Shown: one piece after another, positions 23,233-31,150 of the stretch | Numbering within the stretch: the first letter of the stretch is position 1 | Layout: each line of letters begins with the position of its first letter | Source: Alteromonas indica | GTDB taxonomy: Bacteria > Pseudomonadota > Gammaproteobacteria > Enterobacterales > Alteromonadaceae | Assembly (NCBI GenBank): GCA_003056425.1 | Contig: PYVY01000016.1 | Location: 1-64,000 of the forward strand | Length of the DNA: 64,000 nt | Direction of reading: 5' to 3' | Notes under the pieces: generated by a model | Told to the model about the DNA's origin: nothing | Seen by the model: the letters and a program-made list of their open reading frames with translations, nothing else | Database searches by the model: none | Translations under genes and position numbers: made by a program

Positions 23233-24528
23233 ATGTTAAGTATGTTTGGCCTGGTGTCCGGCCTGGTGTTACTGATAGTACTGACTATCCGGGGTATGAA
23301 CCTGTTTATCGCCGCTCCGGTTTGTGCGTTATTGGTGGCGGTAACCAATCAGATTCCGGTATTTACCGGCGACAGTAGTTTTATCGACTTGTATATGTCC
23401 GGGTTTTCCGGATTTATCGCCGCCTGGTTTTTTATGTTTTTACTGGGCGCTATTTTTGGCAAATTTATGGAAGACACCGGCGCCGCCGATGCAGTGGCGC
23501 GCTGGATTGTCAGCAAGCTAGGCTTCAAACATGCAGTATTGGCCGTGGTGTTGGCCTGTGCCATCTTAACCTACGGTGGCGTAAGTCTGTTTGTGGTGGC
23601 CTTTTCGGTATACCCAATGGCCGTTAGCCTGTTTAAAGATGCTAATTTACCGCGACGTTTCATTCCCGCTACCCTTGCTTTTGGCTCAGTAACATTCACC
23701 ATGACCTCAGCCGGCTCGCCTGAAATTCAAAACTGGATCCCGATAAAATACCTGGGTACTTCGCCCTTTGCAGCCTGGGAAGTAAGTTTAGTGGTGGCGT
23801 TGTTTATGGCCTGCTTCGGATACTGGTGGTTACGCCGTATGATTAACAAAGCGCTGGCCAACGGGGAAACCTTCGAATCGCGAGAGCAAGATCCCAAAAT
23901 TGCTGAACGCGATTATCCTCATCCTTTATCTGGCCTGGTGCCGTTGTTGGTAGTGCTGGTTTTATCTTTTCTATTACATGACAGCCTTGCTCAATACGCC
24001 CTCATAATTGCATTAACCGGCGGCGTATTAACCCTGATGGTAATTAACTTTCGGTATTTTCAAAACCTGGCAGGCGCGGTTAATACCGGTACTACAGGGG
24101 CCTTGGTGGCGATTGGAAATACGGCAGCGGTGGTGGGGTTTGGCAGCATTGCAAAAAATACTGAGGCGTTTGCGGCTACCGTTGATTTAATGACGCAACT
24201 GCCAGGCAACGAGCTTATCGGGGCGGCAATCGCGGTGAGTGTTATTGCCGGTTTGACCGGTTCAGCATCGGGCGGACAGGTGATAGTATTACCTTTGGTG
24301 GCACCGCATTATATCGACCAGGGCGTGCCCCCTGACCAACTGCACCGGATTGTTGCTATCTCATCCGGTGCGCTGGATACTCTGCCCCACAACGGCTATG
24401 TGGTAACCACTATTCGCGCCATATGCCATGAAACGCACCAGGCTGCCTACCGCGCCATGGCTGCGCTTACGTTGGTCACGCCGGTATTAGGGTTAACCCT
24501 TGCTATTGCTCTGTTTAGTGTGTTTTAA
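23233..24528 (+). CDS. GntP-family permease, probable 3-hydroxybutyrate transporter
   Basis: 431 residues, about 12 hydrophobic segments. The ATG at 23233 is preceded by AAGGA; an upstream in-frame ATG at 23176 would add a basic, non-hydrophobic extension. The sequence has GntP/citrate-symporter-type features (GAIFGKFMEDTGAADAVARWI, GLTGSASGGQVI, SGALDTLPHNGYVVT). Proteins of this kind import gluconate or D-3-hydroxybutyrate across the inner membrane. The latter fits the downstream depolymerase and 3-hydroxybutyrate dehydrogenase. It is the first gene of a four-gene operon. Confidence 0.85.
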   Translation: MLSMFGLVSGLVLLIVLTIRGMNLFIAAPVCALLVAVTNQIPVFTGDSSFIDLYMSGFSGFIAAWFFMFLLGAIFGKFMEDTGAADAVARWIVSKLGFKHAVLAVVLACAILTYGGVSLFVVAFSVYPMAVSLFKDANLPRRFIPATLAFGSVTFTMTSAGSPEIQNWIPIKYLGTSPFAAWEVSLVVALFMACFGYWWLRRMINKALANGETFESREQDPKIAERDYPHPLSGLVPLLVVLVLSFLLHDSLAQYALIIALTGGVLTLMVINFRYFQNLAGAVNTGTTGALVAIGNTAAVVGFGSIAKNTEAFAATVDLMTQLPGNELIGAAIAVSVIAGLTGSASGGQVIVLPLVAPHYIDQGVPPDQLHRIVAISSGALDTLPHNGYVVTTIRAICHETHQAAYRAMAALTLVTPVLGLTLAIALFSVF

Positions 24529-24538
24529 GGACGGCTTT

Positions 24539-25726
24539 ATGAACTTCTCTGTCATCCGCGGCTTAGTCGCCCTCATCTGTCTGTTCAGTGTGGCCGGCCA
24601 CGCCAATGAACTGCCCCTGGTAGAAAAGCATACTTATACCACTACTGATTTTGCGCTGTTTTCTGGCAAGCGTCTGGCCCAAGTAAAGGTTGGCTGGGAA
24701 AGCTACGGAACGTTGAATGCCGATAAGAGCAATGTGGTGCTTATTACACATTATTTTTCCGGCTCCTCCCATGCTGCCGGAAAATACCGCACCGAGGATC
24801 CTTCCCCCGGCTACTGGGACGCGATAATAGGCCCCGACAAAGCCATCGATACCAATAAATTTTTTGTAATAAGTGTCGACTCGTTAGTGAATCTGTCGGC
24901 CTATTCACCCGATGTGGTGACTACCGGGCCAACCAGTATTAACCCAGCCACCCAAAAGCCTTATGGGCTGGATTTTCCGGTGGTAACCATACGGGATTTT
25001 GTAAATATTCAGAAGCAGGTTCTGGAAAGCCTGGGGATAACCGGTTTACATGCGGTGGTAGGGCCTTCAATGGGCTCTATGCAAGCTATTGACTGGGCCA
25101 GTGCGTACCCCTCGTGGGTGCCCAGAATGGTATCGGTAATTGGCGCGGGACAAAGTGATGCCTGGACCACCGCAGCCCTTGAGCACTGGGCTTTACCCAT
25201 TAAACTCGACCCGCAATGGCAACACGGCAATTACAGCAAAACCAAGCCACCTACCGAAGGCTTAGTTGCCGCGCTAATGCTGATTACCCAACAAGCCCTT
25301 CATCCAGGATTTTTCAACCAGCAAGGTAACACCCTGAACTACCGCCCATTAGAAGACGCCCCTCTTCAGGATATTACCGCCAACCACTCTATTGTCACCT
25401 GGCTGGAAAAACGGGCACGGGCGCGGGCCAGTGAAATGGATGCGAATCATTTGTTGTATCTGGTGAGAGCCTGTCAGCTGTTTGTGGCGGGCCATCAGGC
25501 ATCACTGGCACAAGGTATTGAGTCTATTCAGGCAAAAACCTTATTTTTACCCGCCAGTAACGATCTATTATTGATGCCTTATCTTGCTAAAAATGCGCAC
25601 GAAGCGCTGCGCCATGCACAAAAAGATAGCGATTATATCGAATTAACCGGTGATTTGGGTCATCTGGAAGGGGTACTCGATATTCAAGAACAGCGGCATA
25701 AGCTAAAAGCTTTCCTTGAAAAGTAA
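24539..25726 (+). CDS. Secreted alpha/beta hydrolase of the MetX-like fold, candidate oligomer esterase
   Basis: 395 residues from the ATG at 24539 (AAGGA eight bases upstream). The N-terminus is a signal peptide (ending near GHANE). The fold is that of homoserine acetyltransferase-like alpha/beta hydrolases, with the nucleophile elbow GPSMGSMQ (S177) and a C-terminal His in DLGHLEG. True MetX enzymes are cytoplasmic, so a periplasmic relative in this operon more likely cleaves an ester such as a 3-hydroxybutyrate oligomer. That role is inference. The gene starts ten bases after the permease and ends twelve before the depolymerase. Confidence 0.75.
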   Translation: MNFSVIRGLVALICLFSVAGHANELPLVEKHTYTTTDFALFSGKRLAQVKVGWESYGTLNADKSNVVLITHYFSGSSHAAGKYRTEDPSPGYWDAIIGPDKAIDTNKFFVISVDSLVNLSAYSPDVVTTGPTSINPATQKPYGLDFPVVTIRDFVNIQKQVLESLGITGLHAVVGPSMGSMQAIDWASAYPSWVPRMVSVIGAGQSDAWTTAALEHWALPIKLDPQWQHGNYSKTKPPTEGLVAALMLITQQALHPGFFNQQGNTLNYRPLEDAPLQDITANHSIVTWLEKRARARASEMDANHLLYLVRACQLFVAGHQASLAQGIESIQAKTLFLPASNDLLLMPYLAKNAHEALRHAQKDSDYIELTGDLGHLEGVLDIQEQRHKLKAFLEK

Positions 25727-25738
25727 CTAAGGAATTTT

Positions 25739-26731
25739 ATGAAAAACACCCTCGTAGCCATAACCTGTAGTTTGTTGACGTTGCCTGTTTTCGCCACGAC
25801 GTTGACGCTCAGTGCAGATAATATCACCGTCTCGGGTTTGTCCTCGGGCGGCTATATGGCGAATCAGTTTCATCTGGCCTACGGCGACCGGGTAAGTGGC
25901 GCTGCTATTATCAGCGCCGGGCCGTTTTATTGTGCGCAAAATGACATTACCGTGGCATTAGGTGGCTGCGTGGATAAAATGGCAGAGACAACGGATTTGG
26001 GCAAACTGAATGCTCATGCAGAAAAACTGGCGAACCGCGGCCAGCTTGCGCCGTTGAGCGAGCTGGCGAATGACAAGGTCTGGTTATTTCATGGCGACCG
26101 TGACCAGCGGGTAGCCGAAGAGGTCAGCGCCCTGTTATACCAGCAGTATCAACAGTGGGTAAACCCGCAAAATGTTAGCTACATTAAAAATAAACCTTTT
26201 GGTCACGTGTTTCCTACGCTGGATAACGGTGAAGGCTGTGCCGCATCAAACAGCCCGTATATTGGCCAGTGTAATTATGATGCGGCCGGTGCAGCCTTGC
26301 AGTTTATGTATGGCGAACTGACACCTGCGGCTGATGCGTTAAGCGGTGAGATTATCCGGTATGATCAACATGCCCTGGCGGGTCCGCAGGCTGAAACGCT
26401 GGCGCAAACCGGTTATGCCTATGTGCCCAAGAGCTGCGCCGAGGGCCAGGCCTGTAACGTGCACATCAGTTTTCATGGCTGTAATCAGTACGCCGATGCC
26501 ATCGGGCAGGCCTATGTTGAACAAACCGGATTTAACCGTTGGGCTGACACCAACAATATGGTGGTGTTTTATCCGCAAACCCGTAAGTCGTTATTTATGC
26601 CTTTAAACCCACAAGGCTGTTGGGACTGGTGGGGCTATACTGACGAGCATTACGCCACCCGTGACGGCGCCCAAATCAACGCGGTAATGGCCATTGTCGA
26701 TGCCTACATTTCACAAAAGGAATCCCTATGA
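25739..26731 (+). CDS. Secreted poly(3-hydroxybutyrate) depolymerase-like esterase
   Basis: 330 residues with signal peptide ending at VFA. The lipase box G-L-S35-S-G in VSGLSSGGYMANQFH near the mature N-terminus, KPFGHVFPTLDNGEGC, HISFHGCNQY and the C-terminal NPQGCWDWWGY are features of the COG3509/PHB-depolymerase-type esterases, with the oxyanion and His segments in the later blocks. Many Cys residues suggest disulfides outside the cytoplasm. It would release 3-hydroxybutyrate monomers or oligomers from the polymer. Its stop overlaps the next start by four bases. Confidence 0.82.
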   Translation: MKNTLVAITCSLLTLPVFATTLTLSADNITVSGLSSGGYMANQFHLAYGDRVSGAAIISAGPFYCAQNDITVALGGCVDKMAETTDLGKLNAHAEKLANRGQLAPLSELANDKVWLFHGDRDQRVAEEVSALLYQQYQQWVNPQNVSYIKNKPFGHVFPTLDNGEGCAASNSPYIGQCNYDAAGAALQFMYGELTPAADALSGEIIRYDQHALAGPQAETLAQTGYAYVPKSCAEGQACNVHISFHGCNQYADAIGQAYVEQTGFNRWADTNNMVVFYPQTRKSLFMPLNPQGCWDWWGYTDEHYATRDGAQINAVMAIVDAYISQKESL

Positions 26732-27495
26732 AGACCTGTAATGTTTTTATAACCGGTGGTGCCAGTGGTATAGGCTTTGGTATTGCTGAAGAACTGGCGC
26801 AATCCGGCCATCATGTCATTCTGGCCGACATAAACGAACAAGCCGCCCATGATGCTGCGGCTAGCTTAACCGCCAAAGGTTTATCAGCCAGTGCTATTGT
26901 GGTGGATGTGACCAATGCACAAAGTGTGGCCGAGTTGCCCGCAGCGCTGGTAGACACCCCGGTCGATATTTTAATAAATAATGCCGGTATCCAACATGTA
27001 TCCAAGCTGGAAGACTTTCCTGCGCAAAAGTGGCAACAGCTGATCAATATCATGTTGGTGGGGCCCGCACTGCTGTGTCAAACGTTTCTACCGGGCATGA
27101 AAAGCCGTAACTTTGGCCGTATTATTAATATTGGCTCTATACACTCGTTAGTGGCCTCGCCGTATAAGTCAGCCTATGTCGCGGCAAAGCATGGCTTGTT
27201 GGGCCTTGCAAAAACCATTGCGCTGGAAGTTGAACAGGCAGATATAACCATTAATACCCTGTGCCCTGCCTATGTCAAAACCCCATTGGTAGAGCAGCAA
27301 ATTGCTAACCAGGCTAAAGAAAATGGCATCTCCGAGGAACAGGTTATCAGCGATATCATGCTAAAACCCATGCCTAAAAAAGCCTTTATTACGATTGCCG
27401 AATTAGCCGCCTCTACCCAATTTTTGATTAGCCCGGCGGCGCGCAATATGACCGCCCAAACCCTGGTGCTTGATGGTGGCTGGACAGCTCGGTAA
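26728..27495 (+). CDS. 3-hydroxybutyrate dehydrogenase (SDR)
   Basis: 255 residues of the short-chain dehydrogenase family: TGGASGIGFGIA cofactor loop, NNAGIQHV, catalytic S (NIGSIHS) and Y-x-x-x-K (SAYVAAKHG), and LCPAYVKTPLVEQQI, a phrase characteristic of D-3-hydroxybutyrate dehydrogenases. It oxidises 3-hydroxybutyrate to acetoacetate with NAD in the cytoplasm. The ATGA overlap with the depolymerase gene indicates coupled translation. No acetoacetate-activating enzyme is encoded nearby, so the next step must be supplied elsewhere. Confidence 0.88.
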   Translation: MKTCNVFITGGASGIGFGIAEELAQSGHHVILADINEQAAHDAAASLTAKGLSASAIVVDVTNAQSVAELPAALVDTPVDILINNAGIQHVSKLEDFPAQKWQQLINIMLVGPALLCQTFLPGMKSRNFGRIINIGSIHSLVASPYKSAYVAAKHGLLGLAKTIALEVEQADITINTLCPAYVKTPLVEQQIANQAKENGISEEQVISDIMLKPMPKKAFITIAELAASTQFLISPAARNMTAQTLVLDGGWTAR

Positions 27496-27519
27496 CCCTT
27501 TATTTTGTCCGCTTTTTTA

Positions 27520-27559
27520 TGCTAATGTCCATCCATTCCTCAGGCCATGGACATTAGCA
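27520..27559. repeat. 13-bp inverted repeat immediately before nadK
   Basis: TGCTAATGTCCAT (27520-27532) and ATGGACATTAGCA (27547-27559) are perfect reverse complements with a 14-base loop, ending four bases before the nadK ATG. No T-run follows, so it is not a standard terminator. In mRNA it would hide the ribosome-binding region of nadK. Confidence 0.75.
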
Positions 27560-27563
27560 CACC

Positions 27564-28439
27564 ATGCACTATAAAACGGTCGGCCTTATCGGCAAACCCG
27601 GTCACGCTGAAACCCAGGCGACATTGAACCACTTAATTGATTTTTTACAGCAGCGCGGCTGCAAAATCTTAATTGAAGAGACTATTCGCCACGAATTAAA
27701 AGATCCGACTATTCCAGGACATAATTTAGTGCAAATTGGCAAGCAGGCTGATTTGGCGGTAGTGGTAGGCGGCGATGGCAGTATGCTGGGAGCAGCGCGG
27801 GTATTATCCAGGTTTGATATCCACGTAGTAGGAGTTAACCGGGGAAACCTTGGGTTCTTAACCGATATCCACCCTGATGAGATCACCGAACAGTTGGACC
27901 TTATCTTCAATGGCGAAGCCATTGTTGAACAACGTTTTTTACTTGAAGTCGGCGTTTACCGTCATGAAAAGCTAAAAAGCAGCAATGCAGCGGTTAACGA
28001 AATCGTATTGCACCACGGTAAAGTGGCTCATATGATGGAGTTTGAGATCTACATAGATGATCAATTCGTCTTTTCCCAGCGCTCAGATGGTCTTATTGTA
28101 GCGACGCCCACCGGCTCCACGGCTTATTCACTATCTGCCGGTGGCCCGATAATCATGCCTAAACTGGATGCCATGACGCTGGTACCGATGTTCCCGCACA
28201 CATTAAGTAGCCGGCCTATTGTAGTTGATGCCAACTGCACCGTATCAATGCGCGTTTCGAAAGTGAATAGCGATAGCCTGCAAATAAGCTGTGATAGCCA
28301 TATTGTATTGCCGGTGCTGCCAGGGGATGAGATAAAAGTACACAAAAGCCAGGATACCCTCTCGCTGGTTCATCCCAAGGGGTATAGTTACTTTAATGTA
28401 TTGCGTAATAAGCTCAGTTGGGGAAGTAAGCTGTACTAG
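27564..28439 (+). CDS. nadK: NAD kinase
   Basis: 291 residues, the usual size. It phosphorylates NAD to NADP with ATP. Motifs: VVGGDGSMLGAARV (the GGDG loop), VNRGNLGFLTDIHP, NEIVLHHG and the SDGLIVATPTGSTAYSLSAGGPI block. No Shine-Dalgarno is visible, and an inverted repeat ends just before the start codon. In enteric bacteria and relatives nadK is followed by recN; here recN lies 17.7 kb downstream. Confidence 0.96.
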   Translation: MHYKTVGLIGKPGHAETQATLNHLIDFLQQRGCKILIEETIRHELKDPTIPGHNLVQIGKQADLAVVVGGDGSMLGAARVLSRFDIHVVGVNRGNLGFLTDIHPDEITEQLDLIFNGEAIVEQRFLLEVGVYRHEKLKSSNAAVNEIVLHHGKVAHMMEFEIYIDDQFVFSQRSDGLIVATPTGSTAYSLSAGGPIIMPKLDAMTLVPMFPHTLSSRPIVVDANCTVSMRVSKVNSDSLQISCDSHIVLPVLPGDEIKVHKSQDTLSLVHPKGYSYFNVLRNKLSWGSKLY

Positions 28440-28607
28440 AGTATTGAATAGCGACCATGAGTTGCGTTTTTCAATCAAAAGGGTGTGTCGGTGCCGTTTA
28501 CGCCTATCGCTGTGTGCCCGGTATGCGCCAAGCTATCTGGCGCTGCCACCCGCGCTTGCAGTCCCGCAAGGGGACCGCATTTTAGCGTGCGCGGGCCCAT
28601 CAACAGG

Positions 28608-29060
28608 CTAATTATTTAAAGTAATTACAGCCATAAGGTCTTTACCCGATTCATCCAGGCCCACCTCCTTAAAGCCCAGGCTGCCGTAAAACGAGCGGGC
28701 GATTCGGTTAGCCGGACTGTAGCTTATTTCTATTTCTCTGATCCCATCAATTTGCCGAATATGCTCAATTGCCAGGGCTAAAGCAGCTTTGCCAATACCC
28801 TGGGACTGAAAATGAACATCCACCATAAGCCGCCAGATAGATATCTTCACGGGCGTTTCCCGGACCCACATAATAAAGCCAACCGCAATGCTTTGAAGGT
28901 ATATAGCCCGGCACGTATAACCGGGGTTGTATGCCGCTTCCACCAGCGACCACATATTGCAGGCTACATATTCGCTTTGATAATCGGTGACAGCTAAATC
29001 GCAGACCACACTATAGTTAGACTGATCTATTGGTTTGAGTGAAATATCCATTTTGCTCAT
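28608..29060 (-). CDS. GNAT-family N-acetyltransferase
   Basis: 150 residues. The GNAT motif A region reads WRLMVDVHFQSQGIGKAALALAIEH (Q/R-x-x-G-x-G/A as QSQGIG), followed by SPANRIARSFYGSLGFKEVG, which is typical of the spermidine/diamine acetyltransferase-like branch. It transfers an acetyl group from acetyl-CoA to an amine; the substrate is unknown. The ATG overlaps the stop of a small upstream open frame (ATGA). An internal ATG three codons later is an alternative. Confidence 0.82.
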   Translation of the reverse strand: MSKMDISLKPIDQSNYSVVCDLAVTDYQSEYVACNMWSLVEAAYNPGYTCRAIYLQSIAVGFIMWVRETPVKISIWRLMVDVHFQSQGIGKAALALAIEHIRQIDGIREIEISYSPANRIARSFYGSLGFKEVGLDESGKDLMAVITLNN

Positions 29061-29287
29061 GTTGTTGTATTAAATGTGGATGAAGTACTCATCATGCTAT
29101 ACCGTTCAACGTGCACATCGCCTTGATATAATTTGCGCTTGGTGGCAGCACTCACCTCTTCCTGGGTTGGCGCCCTGAGTATATAGCCACAAAGCACTTT
29201 TCGTGCTGGCCCCTTGACGTCGCCCACACCGCGGGAGTTTTTCATGGCCTTAGCGAAAAACTGCCAAACGAGTAGGACAGCATTCAT
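29057..29287 (-). CDS. Possible small protein coupled to the acetyltransferase
   Basis: A 76-codon frame whose TGA stop overlaps the acetyltransferase ATG, an arrangement common in operons. No family is recognised and there is no strong Shine-Dalgarno, and it borders decayed DNA, so it may be a remnant or chance. Confidence 0.25.
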   Translation of the reverse strand: MNAVLLVWQFFAKAMKNSRGVGDVKGPARKVLCGYILRAPTQEEVSAATKRKLYQGDVHVERYSMMSTSSTFNTTT

Positions 29288-30478
29288 GCTCCACCAGAAG
29301 CATTTTGGCTTACGCTCGTGGTGTAAATCCGTGGCACAGCGGTGTGTTGGGTTTAATCGTCAATATCACCATTACTGTTTCTTTTTTCTGTTGTAAACAC
29401 GACCGCAGCGGGGGATTACATAATATATCAACAAAAATCAAATAGTTAATGTATGTCGACAATATTGCTTTGCAATAGCGCCGGGCTAAAGCCCCACCTG
29501 CGAACGCGCCCACGAGCCGGCACATAAAAACAATTTATAATTAATCAGGATGTTTAACCATGCAACTATTTATCGGTATTGTGACGTTTTTTTATTAGTC
29601 CCCCTGCACGCGCAGGCGCTTAGCCAAAGCCGCTATCTGAGCCACTGACGCTCAACTACCTTTTGCAGACACCGCCTCTGCTGATAAAAAATGTGTTTAC
29701 CCATCGCATTACCGTAGCTTTTAATCATTATTACTATCTTTTGGGTGGTTTACCCGTGACGCCGAAGGGCCCCCTATTGCGCACTCACCGTGCATATCTA
29801 GCAGGGGGTACCTTTATCGGGTGAAGCTGCCCCCCTAACCTAGATGCTTACATGAACCGAAGAAACGCTGTTTGGTTTGGCTGTTGGAACAGCCTGTTAT
29901 TGCAGGAGGTACTTTATTTCGGGCTGGCAGAATCCAGCCAATATAACAGTGCACATAGACAGTGGCTTAATGAAGATGTAAGCAAACACTATGGCTTTAA
30001 GACAGCAGTTTGAATAGGTATCTCCTCCCCATAAAGCACTCCCCACAGAGGCATTAACTACGCTGGCGTTTCCTATCGGGTACTATTTGAGGGCGGGCTA
30101 TAAAACAGTATGCGCTGTCACCAAGCACACTATCCCCTTACCGCACTTCAGCAAAGCCTGCGCGCTGGGTCAGGCAAGAATTATCCGGCCTTCTTTTCGC
30201 CGTATATTAAAAGCACTGCCAGCATATCTGTGGCCCATTTTGCCTTTGAGTGAGGCAGTTTGGCCGTACACCTGTGGCAGTTCCCATAATCGAGGGCGCT
30301 TTTGTTATTTGTAGCAGAGCCTGAGGATGGCAGATACTCAGTCGCCTGGGAAGGAGCCAACTTTTTTGGTGAATAAGCCGGGCTGACTTTATGAATAAGC
30401 CTTCACTGGACAGCGCCTCCGCGGATGGGCATCATCAAGCTCATCAGATGACAAGCCATTTAGTATCAGGGTGCCACG
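29288..30478 (+). pseudogene. Gene-free stretch with decayed coding sequence
   Basis: No intact gene in about 1.2 kb. On the plus strand several protein-like pieces are separated by stops and frame changes. One opens at 29550 (ATG after AGGA-like sequence) with a signal-peptide-like stretch to a TGA near 29648. Another covers about 29651-29824 (phrases such as HRITVAFNHYYYLLGGLP). A third is the 53-codon frame that ends near 30014. A fourth covers about 30300-30385 (AEPEDGRYSVAWEGANFFGE). Together they suggest an exported protein gene that has decayed, upstream of and collinear with the ABC transporter genes. I cannot name the family. Confidence 0.4.
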
Positions 30479-31150
30479 ATGATTGTTATTAAAGAACTGG
30501 TAAAGCAATATCCTCATGCCACTACACCCATAATTAACCAGTTAACTCTTAACGTCGTTAAAGGCGAATCAGTAAGTATTCGCGGGGCCTCAGGGTGTGG
30601 CAAATCCACTTTGCTGGCGCTCATGGCCGGGTTCGAAGAGGCCGACGCAGGCACTATACAGATAGGCAATATTGCGTTGCCGTGTGACCGGGAAAAAGAT
30701 GCCGATGCCTTTCGGCGCGATCAGTTAGGCGTGGTATTTCAAAGTTTTAATTTGCTGGATTGCCTGAACGTATGGGACAACATTGCTTTTACAGCCCGCT
30801 TGAAAGGCGTGGTGGATGCGCCGTACCAGGAACACATCATGGACACCCTGGGCATTGCACCATTACGTCAAAAAATGCCCTCGGCGTTGTCCGGAGGTGA
30901 ACAGCAGCGGGTGGCCATTGCCCGGGCATTAGTGCACCGCCCCAGCGTGGTATTGGCTGACGAACCAACCGGTAACCTTGATGAAACAACCAGCGACCAG
31001 GTCGCCCAGGCGCTGTATAGTATCTGCGCTGAACTTGCCACTACGTTGATAGTGGTAACCCATAGCAATGAAGTGGCCCAACAAGCGCAAACCCCCATGT
31101 GGCTTCGACACGGTACGCTACACGCAGCTCCCGTGGCAGGCGGGCGCTAA
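30479..31150 (+). CDS. ABC transporter ATP-binding protein (AttE-like)
   Basis: 223 residues of the MacB/LolD-type ATPase group: Walker A GASGCGKST (36-44), Q-loop VVFQSFNLLD, signature LSGGEQQRVAIARAL, Walker B VVLADEPTGNLDE and H-loop VVTHS. It powers the permease encoded next. Its TAA stop shares a base with the permease ATG (TAATG), so the two are translationally coupled. With the AttH-like lipoprotein two genes on, the set resembles the attEFGH-type loci. Confidence 0.9.
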   Translation: MIVIKELVKQYPHATTPIINQLTLNVVKGESVSIRGASGCGKSTLLALMAGFEEADAGTIQIGNIALPCDREKDADAFRRDQLGVVFQSFNLLDCLNVWDNIAFTARLKGVVDAPYQEHIMDTLGIAPLRQKMPSALSGGEQQRVAIARALVHRPSVVLADEPTGNLDETTSDQVAQALYSICAELATTLIVVTHSNEVAQQAQTPMWLRHGTLHAAPVAGGR

